The notes beneath the pieces were generated by a model. That model saw only the letters and a list, made by a program, of their open reading frames with translations. It had not been told where the DNA came from and searched no databases. The position numbers and the translations under genes were made by a program. Source: JBFAPK01 sp040676675 (GTDB lineage: Bacteria; Actinomycetota; Actinomycetes; Mycobacteriales; Micromonosporaceae). From it: a DNA stretch of 64,000 nt. The stretch is taken from contig NZ_JBFAPK010000016.1 in assembly GCF_040676675.1 (NCBI RefSeq), positions 1-64,000 on the forward strand, written 5' to 3'. Within the stretch, counting starts at the first letter, position 1. The number at the start of each line of letters is the position of its first letter. Positions 40,889-48,640 of this stretch are shown piece after piece.

Positions 40889-41557
40889 ATGGCCACGCCC
40901 GCGCTCTACGACGCGCACGCCGACTGGTACGAGGAGTACATCGGCACCGCCACCGAGGAGTACAACCGGCGCGTCGACGGGATGCTGCGCGACCTGCTCG
41001 GCGGTGGTACGGGTGGCTGCCTGGACGTGTGCTGCGGGACCGGGGCGCGGGCGGGCGTGCTGCGCGAACTGGGCTGGACGCCGCTCGGTGTCGACCTCTC
41101 CCGCGGGCAACTGCGGTACGGCGTACGGCGGTTGCCGGCCGCGGTGGGCGGCGCCGCCGCGCTGCCGGTACGCGACGGGGCGGTTCCGGCGGCGGTCTGC
41201 GTGCTCGGCCACACCGACCTGCCGGACTACCCGGCGGTGCTGCGGGAGGTCGCCCGTGCGCTGCGGCCCGGCGGGCGCTTCGTGCACGTCGGCGTGCACC
41301 CCTGTTTCGTGGGCGCCTTCGCCGACCGCCGCGATCCGACCAGGATCGTCGTCGACGAGCGGTACGCCGAGCGGGACCGCACCCTCGACGCGTGGTGCCC
41401 TTCCGGGGTGCGCGCCCGGGTGGGCGCCTGGCACGTTCCCGTCGCTGACCTGGTCAACGCGGTCACGGCGGCCGGCCTGCGGCTGCTGCGCGCGGCCGAG
41501 GCCGGGCCCGGCGGCGTGCCCGACATCTTCGGTCTGCTCGCCACGAAGGGCGAGTGA
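40889..41557 (+). CDS. Class I SAM-dependent methyltransferase
   Basis: 222 residues. Motif I reads C-L-D-V-C-C-G-T-G-A-R near 48, then P-L-G-V-D-L-S-R-G-Q-L, A-L-P-V-R-D-G-A-V-P and L-R-E-V-A-R-A-L-R-P-G-G-R-F, the order of UbiE/type-11 methyltransferases. The N-terminus A-L-Y-D-A-H-A-D-W-Y-E-E-Y resembles Y-D-x2-A-x2-Y starts of small-molecule methyltransferases. The substrate is unknown. It is a single gene. Confidence 0.88.
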   Translation: MATPALYDAHADWYEEYIGTATEEYNRRVDGMLRDLLGGGTGGCLDVCCGTGARAGVLRELGWTPLGVDLSRGQLRYGVRRLPAAVGGAAALPVRDGAVPAAVCVLGHTDLPDYPAVLREVARALRPGGRFVHVGVHPCFVGAFADRRDPTRIVVDERYAERDRTLDAWCPSGVRARVGAWHVPVADLVNAVTAAGLRLLRAAEAGPGGVPDIFGLLATKGE

Positions 41558-41678
41558 CGAGGGGCACCGGGAAGCCGCCTGGTGGGCGCGGCGCCCCGGT
41601 GCGCGGCCGGCCCGATCTGGCAGTATGGCGATTGGTGTTCGAGTAGTGACCGACCGTCGATCTCCCCGGGAGTGCCCC

Positions 41679-42212
41679 ATGACCTCGTCGCTCGATCCGC
41701 CCCGGGCCCGCGCCGGGGACGTGGCGGCCGCCATCCTGCAGGTGGACTCGCTGCTGGCCCGGATGGAAAACCCCGACCGGGTACCGCCGACCGGGTTGCG
41801 GGACACCCTGGTCTCCTCGATGGTGGACCTCTCCGACGTCACCGACGGCTTCTGCACCCTCGTCTACATGTTCGTCAGCAGTCTCCGTTCCGTGCACGAG
41901 GCGGCCGGGCGGGATGTGGTGGAGGGAGTGCTGCCGGGGGCGCTGCTCGCCCTGCGGCACATGCCGAAGTCGGTGGCCCCCGAGGCGATCCCGACGATGT
42001 CGGCGCTGATCACGGCGGCGGCGCTGAACCTGAGCCCGAGCCTGTGGCGGGCGCAGTTCGGGCCCTGGACCCCCCGCGAACTGCGCGCGCTGGAGGCGAC
42101 GGCGCTGGTGCTGGCCATCCAGATCAACCGCATGCAGGGCGACGGTCGGGCGGCGGTTCGCCTGGTCACCGACGTGCTGGCCCGGGTCGAGGCGGACGGC
42201 GGGGTCGGATAG
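41679..42212 (+). CDS. Hypothetical helical protein
   Basis: 177 residues, mostly predicted helix, with no signal peptide and no membrane segment of convincing length. I recognise no family. Notable stretches are A-A-A-I-L-Q-V-D-S-L-L-A-R-M near the start, C-T-L-V-Y-M-F-V-S-S in the middle, and a C-terminal L-V-L-A-I-Q-I-N-R-M. The frame is open and shows normal codon bias. ATG 41679 was chosen because it gives a compact protein; an in-frame ATG at 41625 would add 18 residues. Neighbours are two unrelated methyltransferase genes on the same strand. Confidence 0.6.
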   Translation: MTSSLDPPRARAGDVAAAILQVDSLLARMENPDRVPPTGLRDTLVSSMVDLSDVTDGFCTLVYMFVSSLRSVHEAAGRDVVEGVLPGALLALRHMPKSVAPEAIPTMSALITAAALNLSPSLWRAQFGPWTPRELRALEATALVLAIQINRMQGDGRAAVRLVTDVLARVEADGGVG

Positions 42213-42271
42213 CGAGTCCATATAACGAGAAATTTGGCTCACATAGCGGGACGCGGTCTAGGGTTGCCGGC

Positions 42272-43084
42272 ATGGCGACCGACGCGGCCGTGTACACCCA
42301 CGGCCACCACGATTCCGTACTGCGCTCCCACCGCTGGCGCACCGCCGAGAACTCCGCCGCCTACCTGCTGCCGGAGCTGCGGCCGGACATGACGATCCTC
42401 GACGTGGGCTGCGGCCCCGGGACCATCAGCGCGGACCTGGCGGCCCGGGTGCCGCAGGGGCACGTCACCGCGGTCGACGCCGCGGCGGGCGTACTGGACG
42501 AGGCCCGCGAGCTGGCGCGCGACCGCGGGCTCACCAACATCGACTTCGCGGTCGCCGACGTGCATGCCCTGGACTACCCGGACGACACCTTCTCGGTGGT
42601 GCACGCGCACCAGGTGTTGCAGCACGTCGGCGACCCGGTGGGGGCCCTGCGCGAGATGCGCCGGGTGACCAGGCCGGGCGGCATCGTCGCGGTACGGGAG
42701 TGCGACTACGCCGCGATGGTCTGGTACCCCGAGGTCCCCGTCCTCGACGAGTGGCGCGCGCTCTACCGCCGGGTCGCCCGCGCCAACGGCGGCGAGCCGG
42801 ACGCCGGACGCCGGCTGCACGCCTGGGCGCGGGAGGCCGGTTTCACCGAGATCACCGCCTCCACCGGCAACTGGTGCTACACCACGGAGCAGGAGCGCGC
42901 CTGGTGGAGCGCCCTCTGGGCGGAGCGCACGCTCGCCGCCACGTACGCCCGCCGGGCCACCGAGGTCGGGCACGCCACGACCGCCCAGCTGGAACGGATC
43001 GCCGACGGGTGGCGCGAGTGGGGCGTCCACCCCGACGGCTGGTTCACGGTCCTCAACGGCGAGATCCTCTGCCGGGTACGCTGA
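42272..43084 (+). CDS. UbiE-like SAM-dependent methyltransferase
   Basis: 270 residues. Canonical motif I is I-L-D-V-G-C-G-P-G-T-I near 43-53, motif II V-T-A-V-D-A-A-A-G-V-L, then F-A-V-A-D-V-H-A-L and the post-motif L-R-E-M-R-R-V-T-R-P-G-G. The C-terminal part is Trp-rich (E-Q-E-R-A-W-W-S-A-L-W-A-E-R) and may close over the substrate. It is a normal length for small-molecule methyltransferases. It is preceded by a short AT-richer stretch (about 42215-42245) that probably holds its promoter. Confidence 0.9.
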   Translation: MATDAAVYTHGHHDSVLRSHRWRTAENSAAYLLPELRPDMTILDVGCGPGTISADLAARVPQGHVTAVDAAAGVLDEARELARDRGLTNIDFAVADVHALDYPDDTFSVVHAHQVLQHVGDPVGALREMRRVTRPGGIVAVRECDYAAMVWYPEVPVLDEWRALYRRVARANGGEPDAGRRLHAWAREAGFTEITASTGNWCYTTEQERAWWSALWAERTLAATYARRATEVGHATTAQLERIADGWREWGVHPDGWFTVLNGEILCRVR

Positions 43085-43160
43085 CCGGCCGCGGCGGAGA
43101 CGGCTACCGGACGGCAAGCCGTCGCCGCTCCGCCCCGCGCCGGAGGGGCGACGAGCCCGA

Positions 43161-43862
43161 TCACGGGGAGCGAACGGTGGCCGCCTTGTCGCGCTCCCTC
43201 TCGAAGCGGTCGAGGATGGCGTCTAGACCCAGCGCGAAACGATGGGTGAACTGGCCGAGCAGAAGTTCGCCGGTCACGGCGGTGAGGTCGGGGTACTGCT
43301 CGGGCGGCAGCGCCGCGAGGAAGGATTTGACCTGGTCGAGGCGGCCTGCCTGGCCGGTCCCCTTGCCGAAGGCGGTCTCCTGGCTGGCGAAGCCGACCAC
43401 GTAGTTCAGGAAGACGATGTAGCCGTAGCTGGCTAGCTTGTCGGTGAAGCCATGCTCGCGCAGGGCGCCGATCACATGGTCGGCCAGGCGGAGGCCGTTC
43501 GGCCCGAACATCGGTCGTCCGAGCAGCAATTGCGGGGTGGCCGGGTGTTCGATGATCGCCCTGCGCAGGCCATGCCCGATCACGTCAAGCTGCTGACGCC
43601 ACCCGGAGTGCCGCGACGGCAGCGCACACTGGCCGACAACATGGTCGATCACCAGCGCGAACAGCTCCTCCTTGCCTTTCACGTGCCAGTACAGCGACGG
43701 CGACTTGATGCCCAACCGGGCGGCCAGCTTGCGCGTGCTGAACTGTTCGACCCCATCGGCATCCAGCAGCTCAAGAGCCGCGCGCACGATCTCCGCACGG
43801 TCCAGCCGTCCATGGCCGTCACCACTGTCGGGCCACGGGTATGGCCACGCCCGCCCAGCCAT
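43161..43862 (-). CDS. TetR-family repressor (tetracycline-repressor-like C-terminus)
   Basis: 233 residues. The N-terminal HTH is about 20-66 (L-D-R-A-E-I-V-R-A-A-L-E-L-L-D, F-S-T-R-K-L-A-A-R-L-G-I-K-S-P-S-L-Y-W-H-V-K-G-K). The C-terminal part matches the TetR_C ligand domain found with class TetR efflux repressors. It is divergent from an efflux pump with two palindromic operators between them. The pair likely forms a drug-inducible efflux switch. Its codon use includes more A/T-ending codons than neighbouring genes. Confidence 0.92.
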   Translation of the reverse strand: MAGRAWPYPWPDSGDGHGRLDRAEIVRAALELLDADGVEQFSTRKLAARLGIKSPSLYWHVKGKEELFALVIDHVVGQCALPSRHSGWRQQLDVIGHGLRRAIIEHPATPQLLLGRPMFGPNGLRLADHVIGALREHGFTDKLASYGYIVFLNYVVGFASQETAFGKGTGQAGRLDQVKSFLAALPPEQYPDLTAVTGELLLGQFTHRFALGLDAILDRFERERDKAATVRSP

Positions 43863-43910
43863 CCCTTCCCCTCTCGTCCGTGGAGGCAGCCTACCATTGC
43901 AAGGGGTTAC

Positions 43911-43943
43911 CTATCACTGATAGTTTCCGCCTATCGACGATAG
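43911..43943. promoter_or_regulatory. Tandem TetR-type operators
   Basis: CTATCACTGATAG (43911-43923) and CTATCGACGATAG (43931-43943) are both perfect 6+1+6 palindromes with centres 20 bp apart. They closely resemble the classical tetO core (CTATCATTGATAG). They lie between the divergent tetR-like and MFS genes, so one repressor should silence both promoters. Confidence 0.85.
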
Positions 43944-43954
43944 GGGGATGTTCG

Positions 43955-45355
43955 ATGGTTGCCGTATCGACACAGGGATCGACCAGCCGAACGACGAGTT
44001 GGCTGCCGCTGGTCGCGGTCGTGCTCGCGGTGTTCGTGCTGATGCTCGACGCGACCGTGGTGACCGTCGCGTTGCCGGCCATGGCCCGTGACCTCGATGG
44101 CGACGTCACTGACCTGCAATGGGTGATGAACGCCTACACGATCGCCATGGCCGCCGTTCAGCTCAGCGCCGGTGCGCTCGCTGACCGGTACGGTCGGCGG
44201 AGGCTGTTCCTGATCTCCGTCGGATGGTTCGCGATGGCCTCGGTGGCCTGCGGCCTCGCGACGACACTCACGATGCTGATCGCCGCGCGAGTCGCGCAAG
44301 GGCTCGCCGGCGCCATCATGTTCGCCACCACGCTCGCGTTGATCGGGCAGAACTACACCGGCGCGGCGCGCGGCACGGCGTTCGCCGTCCGCGGTACGAC
44401 GGCGGGGATCGCGGTGGTACTTGGCCCGGTCATCGGCGGCCTGCTCACCGACGGCCTCGGCTGGCGGTGGATCTTCTTGGTCAACCTGCCCGTCGCGGCC
44501 GCCGCGATGACCATCGGTTGGTCGAAGCTGCGCCGCGGCGAGGAACTGCTGCGGCACCGCCGGATCGACGTGCCGGGCCCGCTGCTGCTCGCCATCGGGC
44601 TCGTCGCGCTCGTCTACGCGCTCCTCAGCGCCAACAACAGGGGCTGGACCGACCCGCTGATTCTCAGTTGTCTCACCGGTGCCGGTCTAGCCCTCGCCGC
44701 GTTCCTCGTCGTCGAGAGCGGGCTCACCCACCCCATGCTCGACCTGCGGCTCTTTGCCGACCGCACATTCGTCGCCACCCAGATCGGCTCGTTCACCGTC
44801 CAGGGCAGCGTTTTCGCCTTGTTCGTCTTCTTCTCCGTCTACTTCCAGAACCACCTCGGCAAGAGCGTCATCGGAGCGGGACTGTCCTTCCTGCCCATCG
44901 TCATTCCAATCATGATCGCCGGGGCGGCGGTGGGCGCCTTCCTCGATCGCATCCCGCCCCGACTCACCATCGGCGTCTCCCTCGCACTCATCGGCGTCGG
45001 GCTGCTGCTCATGCTCGGGGTCACCGAGCGCACCGGCTGGAGCCACTTCCTGGCAGGCATGGTCGTCACCGGCCTCGGCTGCGGCGTCGCCCTGCCCGTG
45101 CTCGGTGCTCTCGCCGTCGATGTCCCGCCAGCACAGGTCGGCGTGGCCGCCGGCGTCAACAACACCGCGCTACAACTCGGATTCGCCCTCGGCATCGCCA
45201 GCTACGGCGCCGTCCTCGGCACCTTCCCGGAAACCGCCGCCGGCTTCGCCGACGGGCTCAACCACCTCATCGCCATCGGCGCCGGCACCGCCATCATCGG
45301 TGCGGCCACTGCCACCGTCCTACTTCGATCCGGCCAGCGACGCACGGCCAGCTGA
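43955..45355 (+). CDS. DHA2-family (14-helix) MFS drug efflux transporter
   Basis: 466 residues with about 14 hydrophobic helices. Family motifs include L-D-A-T-V-V-T-V-A-L-P-A-M at the first helix (motif D1), L-A-D-R-Y-G-R-R-R-L-F (motif A) near 80, and G-P-V-I-G-G-L-L-T-D near 155 (motif C, the antiporter signature). It probably exports a drug using the proton gradient. ATG 43955 follows GGGGATG; the ATG at 43948 is out of frame. It is regulated by the adjacent TetR-like protein. Confidence 0.92.
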   Translation: MVAVSTQGSTSRTTSWLPLVAVVLAVFVLMLDATVVTVALPAMARDLDGDVTDLQWVMNAYTIAMAAVQLSAGALADRYGRRRLFLISVGWFAMASVACGLATTLTMLIAARVAQGLAGAIMFATTLALIGQNYTGAARGTAFAVRGTTAGIAVVLGPVIGGLLTDGLGWRWIFLVNLPVAAAAMTIGWSKLRRGEELLRHRRIDVPGPLLLAIGLVALVYALLSANNRGWTDPLILSCLTGAGLALAAFLVVESGLTHPMLDLRLFADRTFVATQIGSFTVQGSVFALFVFFSVYFQNHLGKSVIGAGLSFLPIVIPIMIAGAAVGAFLDRIPPRLTIGVSLALIGVGLLLMLGVTERTGWSHFLAGMVVTGLGCGVALPVLGALAVDVPPAQVGVAAGVNNTALQLGFALGIASYGAVLGTFPETAAGFADGLNHLIAIGAGTAIIGAATATVLLRSGQRRTAS

Positions 45356-45374
45356 GCCGCGATCAACCGGGGCG

Positions 45375-45402
45375 GCGCGGAGGAATCCCCATCCTCCAGC
45401 GC
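45375..45402. terminator. Hairpin between MFS and gvpK
   Basis: GCGCGGAGGA (45375-45384) pairs with TCCTCC...GCGC (45392-45402) with a 7-nt loop and a single bulged A. It lies in the 57-bp gap between the convergent MFS and gvpK ends. Confidence 0.6.
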
Positions 45403-45412
45403 GGGAGGGACG

Positions 45413-45742
45413 TCAACGGGGCAGGAGCGGGCCGAGCGGGCCGAGGTCGAGGTTCAGGTCCTCGGGGGCGAGCCCGAAGTGTTCCCGGAGTTCGGTCATC
45501 TGCTCGTCCAGCGCCATCAGCGTCGCGCCGATCCGCTCGATCTGCTCGTCGGTGAGGTCGCCCTGGTCGATCCGGCGCAGCGCCTGCCGCTCCATCAGCT
45601 GCCGCAGCAACTCCACGATGGTCAGCACCAGCCCGCCGAGGCCGCGCTCGACCCCGTCCCGATCCAGTTGCACGCCGCGCGCGAGCCGCCGGGGCTCGGG
45701 AATCCCGACGTCCCCGCCGGCCGCGCCCGCGTCGCCGGTCAT
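45413..45742 (-). CDS. gvpK: Gas vesicle protein K
   Basis: 109 residues. It has the GvpK signature: L-D-R-D-G-V-E-R-G-L-G-G-L-V-L-T-I-V-E-L-L-R-Q-L-M-E-R-Q-A-L-R-R near 25-55, then L-T-D-E-Q-I-E-R-I-G and a C-terminal G-L-A-P-E-D-L-N-L-D-L-G. GvpK is required for vesicle formation but its exact role is unclear. It is the last gene of the gvp operon and overlaps gvpS by ATGA. Confidence 0.93.
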   Translation of the reverse strand: MTGDAGAAGGDVGIPEPRRLARGVQLDRDGVERGLGGLVLTIVELLRQLMERQALRRIDQGDLTDEQIERIGATLMALDEQMTELREHFGLAPEDLNLDLGPLGPLLPR

Positions 45743-46002
45743 CGCGGCGCCTCCGGTCCGCCCGCCGCCGCGCGCACCGACGAGAGCAGCGCCCGCAGCG
45801 AGACGTAGACCAGGTCCACGTCCGCGATGGAGAGGGCGAGTTCGCCGCTGACCACCACCCCGCGCGCGAGCACCCGGTCGAGCAGGTCGACCAGGGCCAC
45901 CGGGCGGTAGTCGTCGGCGCCGTCCGGTACCGGCGCGCCGACGACCTCGCCCGTCAGGGCGTCGCTCGTCGAGGCGTCGTCACGGGTCCACGCGTCACCC
46001 AT
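45739..46002 (-). CDS. gvpS: GvpA-family gas vesicle protein (GvpS-like)
   Basis: 87 residues. The GvpA-fold core (about 32-72) reads V-A-L-V-D-L-L-D-R-V-L-A-R-G-V-V-V-S-G-E-L-A-L-S-I-A-D-V-D-L-V-Y-V. Its place between gvpL and gvpK equals the gvpS position in Streptomyces-type clusters. It is probably a minor vesicle wall or nucleating component. Overlaps: 8 bp with gvpL upstream and ATGA with gvpK downstream. Confidence 0.85.
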   Translation of the reverse strand: MGDAWTRDDASTSDALTGEVVGAPVPDGADDYRPVALVDLLDRVLARGVVVSGELALSIADVDLVYVSLRALLSSVRAAAGGPEAPR

Positions 46003-46786
46003 CGTGCCGCCCCCCGTCGTCGATGTCGGCGAACGAGTACGGCGGCCACGGCCCGGTCAGTTCGAGCCGGATCGCGGGGTACCGCCCGGCGAGCGCCTCG
46101 ACCAGGTTCGCGAAGTCCGTACCGCCGTCGGCGTCGACCAGGTAGGCGCCGTTGAGCAGCATCTGCTCCGGTACGCCGCTGAGCCCCCGGTCCTGCGGCG
46201 CGTGCCGCCTGGCCGCCCGGGCGTGCCGGGCCAGGGCCTCGTGCGTCGCCTGCGCGGCGCGCGCCGCCGCCCGCCCCGCCGCCTCGGTGGCGGCCAACTG
46301 GGCCCGGCGTCGCAGCAGGTACGCCGTGCCGGCCCCGCCGGCGCCCCCGGACGCGGCCGGCGCGCTCGCCGCGGCGCCCGCCCCGGGTACGGCGTATGCC
46401 TTCACGCCCCACTCGACCCGGCCGGCGACCCGGTCGAACGCGGCCCGGAAGTCGTCCCGCCGCTGGGCCAGCGCCTCCCGCAGCCCGCCCTCGTCGCGGT
46501 AGACGGTGGCGAGCCGGGCCGGCACCACCGGGCCGAGTCGCGCCAGCACGTCGGCGACGCGGTGGTGCTCGCGGGCCACCCGCTCCAGCCACGTCAGGTC
46601 TTCGAGGTTGCGGCGCAGCGCGACCTCGCCGTACTCGGTCGGGGCGACCGGGGCCACCACGGCCACCAGACCGTCCGCCGCGACCGGCCGGACCGGTCCG
46701 CCACCGACGCCGGTGATCCCGGCGAGCCGGCCGGCGTCCGGGCCGGGCGTCACGGCGTGCAGCCAGAGAACGGGTTCCTCGCTCAA
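45995..46786 (-). CDS. gvpL: GvpL/GvpF-family gas vesicle protein
   Basis: 263 residues. GvpL/F motifs are L-W-L-H-A-V at the start, L-E-R-V-A-R-E-H-H-R-V-A, V-V-P-A-R-L-A-T-V-Y near 95, W-G-V-K-A-Y and, at the C-terminus, L-N-G-A-Y-L-V and L-T-G-P-W-P-P-Y-S-F. The start is taken as TTG 46786: it overlaps the gvpJ stop (TTGA) and has an excellent GGAGAGGAGGAG site just upstream, while no ATG or GTG gives a sensible N-terminus. GvpL binds GvpA-type proteins as an assembly factor. Confidence 0.9.
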   Translation of the reverse strand: MSEEPVLWLHAVTPGPDAGRLAGITGVGGGPVRPVAADGLVAVVAPVAPTEYGEVALRRNLEDLTWLERVAREHHRVADVLARLGPVVPARLATVYRDEGGLREALAQRRDDFRAAFDRVAGRVEWGVKAYAVPGAGAAASAPAASGGAGGAGTAYLLRRRAQLAATEAAGRAAARAAQATHEALARHARAARRHAPQDRGLSGVPEQMLLNGAYLVDADGGTDFANLVEALAGRYPAIRLELTGPWPPYSFADIDDGGRHDG

Positions 46787-47100
46787 CGCTCCTCCTCTCC
46801 GCCGGTCAACTCGCCCCGGTCGTCGCCCGGCGGCACCGGGCGGCGCGGGCGCGCGGTCAGGAACGGGTCGTGCTCCCACCAGTCGATGCCCATCTCCCGG
46901 GCGGTGTCGACCGAGGCCACCACCAGCCGGAGCTTGATCGTCAACAGCTCGATGTCGAGCAGGTTCACCCGGATGTCGCCGGCGATCACGATGCCCCGGT
47001 CGAGCACCCGCTCCAGGATGTCGGCGAGGTTGCCCGACTGCCCGGTCGCGGGAAGCCCGTACCCGCCGGACGTGGCCGGATACTCCGGTACGCCCGTCAT
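46783..47100 (-). CDS. gvpJ: GvpA-family gas vesicle protein J
   Basis: 105 residues. The GvpA/J core at about 23-66 is L-A-D-I-L-E-R-V-L-D-R-G-I-V-I-A-G-D-I-R-V-N-L-L-D-I, followed by V-A-S-V-D-T-A-R-E-M-G-I-D-W-W, the ending typical of GvpJ rather than GvpA. It is a minor structural protein influencing vesicle shape. It overlaps gvpO by ATGA and gvpL by TTGA. Confidence 0.92.
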   Translation of the reverse strand: MTGVPEYPATSGGYGLPATGQSGNLADILERVLDRGIVIAGDIRVNLLDIELLTIKLRLVVASVDTAREMGIDWWEHDPFLTARPRRPVPPGDDRGELTGGEEER

Positions 47101-47546
47101 CGCGACTCGCTCCCGCCGTCGCCGCGTCCGCGTGGGTAGCGCCGGACCCGGCGGTACCCGATCAGCTCGCCCTCGGCGTCGACCTGCACCTCGTAGACGG
47201 CGAGGATGTCGGTGGAGGAGGGGATGCGCCGATCCTCGATCACCTCCACCCCGACCGTCCAGCCGTCCTCCGTCCGGTCCAGCGAGGTGACCCCGGTGGG
47301 CGTCTTGGTGGTCAGCTCGGCGACGTGTTCCAGACCGGCCCGCGCCGCGAGCCGCGCCGGCAGCGGCGCCGCCCGGTCCGGCTCGTCCGGCTGTTCCGGC
47401 TCGTCGGGCTGTTCCGGCTCGTCGGGCTGTTGCGGCTCGTCCGGCTGTTCCGGCTCGTCGTCGTACCGCTCGTCCGGCTCCTCGGGCCGGGCGCGGCGGC
47501 GTCGGGCGGCGCGGCCTTCCCGTTCGGTCCGCCCTGCGCTGGGCAT
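47097..47546 (-). CDS. gvpO: Gas vesicle protein GvpO
   Basis: 149 residues. An Arg-rich N-terminus is followed by an acidic D-E-P-E-Q-P repeat region (about 28-57) and then the conserved GvpO domain (about 66-140: A-A-R-A-G-L-E-H-V-A-E-L-T, G-W-T-V-G-V-E-V-I-E-D-R-R-I-P-S-S-T-D-I-L-A-V-Y-E-V). GvpO is essential or regulatory in haloarchaea and conserved in actinobacteria. Here it sits between gvpG and gvpJ rather than before gvpA as in Streptomyces. GAGGTG lies 6 nt before the ATG. The repeat region is a slippage-prone minisatellite. Confidence 0.9.
   Translation of the reverse strand: MPSAGRTEREGRAARRRRARPEEPDERYDDEPEQPDEPQQPDEPEQPDEPEQPDEPDRAAPLPARLAARAGLEHVAELTTKTPTGVTSLDRTEDGWTVGVEVIEDRRIPSSTDILAVYEVQVDAEGELIGYRRVRRYPRGRGDGGSESR
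47381..47463 (-). repeat. 18-bp minisatellite inside gvpO
   Basis: Four copies of an 18-bp unit (GCTCGTCSGGCTGTTSCG on the plus strand) at 47381, 47399, 47417 and 47435, with a partial fifth, encode the six-residue acidic repeat E-Q-P-D-E-P in gvpO. Unit length is a multiple of three, so gains and losses keep the frame. Confidence 0.85.
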
Positions 47547-47619
47547 CTGATCACCTCTGCTTCCGTTCGTTCCGCCGGCTGCTTCCGTTCGTTCGTGACC
47601 TGCCGCCGGGCGGCTTCGG

Positions 47620-47835
47620 TCACGCGATCAGGCGGTCGAGGATCTGCTGCCGGGCGGCGGCCAACTCCTCGGGGGAGATCTGGCCCTCCTTCGCCGCCGT
47701 GTCCAGCTCGGCCAACCGGCGCCAGGCCCGGGCCGGGTCGTAGAGTTCCTGCTCCGCCTGGGTAAGCAGGACCCGGGCCAGCGCCGTCACCCCGCGCACC
47801 GGGGCGAGCGGCAGCGTCAGCAACGTGAGCAGCAT
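47620..47835 (-). CDS. gvpG: Gas vesicle protein G
   Basis: 71 residues. It matches GvpG: an N-terminal L-L-T-L-P-L-A-P-V-R-G-V-T-A-L-A, then A-E-Q-E-L-Y-D-P and L-A-E-L-D-T-A-A-K-E-G-Q-I-S-P-E-E-L. It is an accessory assembly protein, mostly helical. It starts 6 nt after the gvpF stop; 73 bp separate it from gvpO, the largest gap in the operon. Confidence 0.92.
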   Translation of the reverse strand: MLLTLLTLPLAPVRGVTALARVLLTQAEQELYDPARAWRRLAELDTAAKEGQISPEELAAARQQILDRLIA

Positions 47836-47841
47836 CGCCGC

Positions 47842-48639
47842 TCACCCCCTCGGCCGCGTACCACCGGCGAAGTCGTACGCCGCGAGCGGCCCGACCAGCC
47901 GTACCGTGGCCCGGTCCCGCCACTCGTCGGTGATCCCGTCGACGGCCCGCTCGAAGTCCGCCCGCCGGTCCTCGTCGACGAGGAACGCGACGTTGGCGGC
48001 GTCCTGTTCGTGCAGCGGCGACTGCGGTACGTGCGCCACGGCCACCGGCCCGAGCAACTGGACGAGGCGTTCGGTGTCCGCCGCGCGGCGCGCCTCGACC
48101 TCCTGGCTGAGGATCTCGCCGAGCCGGATGCGCAGGTCCATGCCGGTCTCCTCCGGCTGGCCCCGCAGCTGTTCGCGCAGCCGCGCGGCCTCGGAGTTCT
48201 GTTCGAGCACCTCGGTCAGCACCGCGCGCTCGTCGTACCGGGCCCGGACCAGGTACTCGACCCGTCCCTCCAACTCCTCCAGCGCGGCCCGGTACTCGTC
48301 CCGGCCGGCCGCGAGCAGCTCGGTGACCGCCTCCGGGCTGGTCAGCACCGTGCCGAAGCGCACCGGCAGCACCGGTGCCGCCAGCGCCGTCGCGTCGAGC
48401 AACTCCTTGTACGCGACCAGCTGCTCCGGCAGGCCCAGCCGCACGTCGAGCGGGATCTCGCTCACCAGCGCCCCGATCCCGTCGTGGCTCAGCACCGTCA
48501 CCGGCCCCAGCGACTCGTCCAGGCCGCGGGCCGCCGAGGTGGCCTCCACGTCGTCCGGTACCAGCCCGTAGAGGAACCATCCGCGCTCCGGGGCGGTACC
48601 GTCGGCCGGCGCCGCGGGCGATGTCGATCGGTCGGTCAT
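47842..48639 (-). CDS. gvpF: GvpF/GvpL-family gas vesicle protein
   Basis: 265 residues. The GvpF signature is W-F-L-Y-G-L-V near 22, V-L-P-V-R-F-G-T-V near 93, E-E-L-E-G-R-V-E-Y-L-V-R-A, and a C-terminal F-L-V-D-E-D-R-R-A-D-F and L-V-G-P-L-A-A-Y-D-F. GvpF binds GvpA and probably caps growing vesicles. The ATG follows the gvpA stop by one base. Confidence 0.92.
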   Translation of the reverse strand: MTDRSTSPAAPADGTAPERGWFLYGLVPDDVEATSAARGLDESLGPVTVLSHDGIGALVSEIPLDVRLGLPEQLVAYKELLDATALAAPVLPVRFGTVLTSPEAVTELLAAGRDEYRAALEELEGRVEYLVRARYDERAVLTEVLEQNSEAARLREQLRGQPEETGMDLRIRLGEILSQEVEARRAADTERLVQLLGPVAVAHVPQSPLHEQDAANVAFLVDEDRRADFERAVDGITDEWRDRATVRLVGPLAAYDFAGGTRPRG

Positions 48640-48640
48640 C

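Noticed and set aside
43085..43160. Terminator or small RNA between the methyltransferase and TetR genes
   Set aside because: Only weak, imperfect complementarity; no convincing stem.
47381..47463. CRISPR or regulatory repeat array
   Set aside because: The 18-bp units are in frame inside gvpO and encode a peptide repeat.
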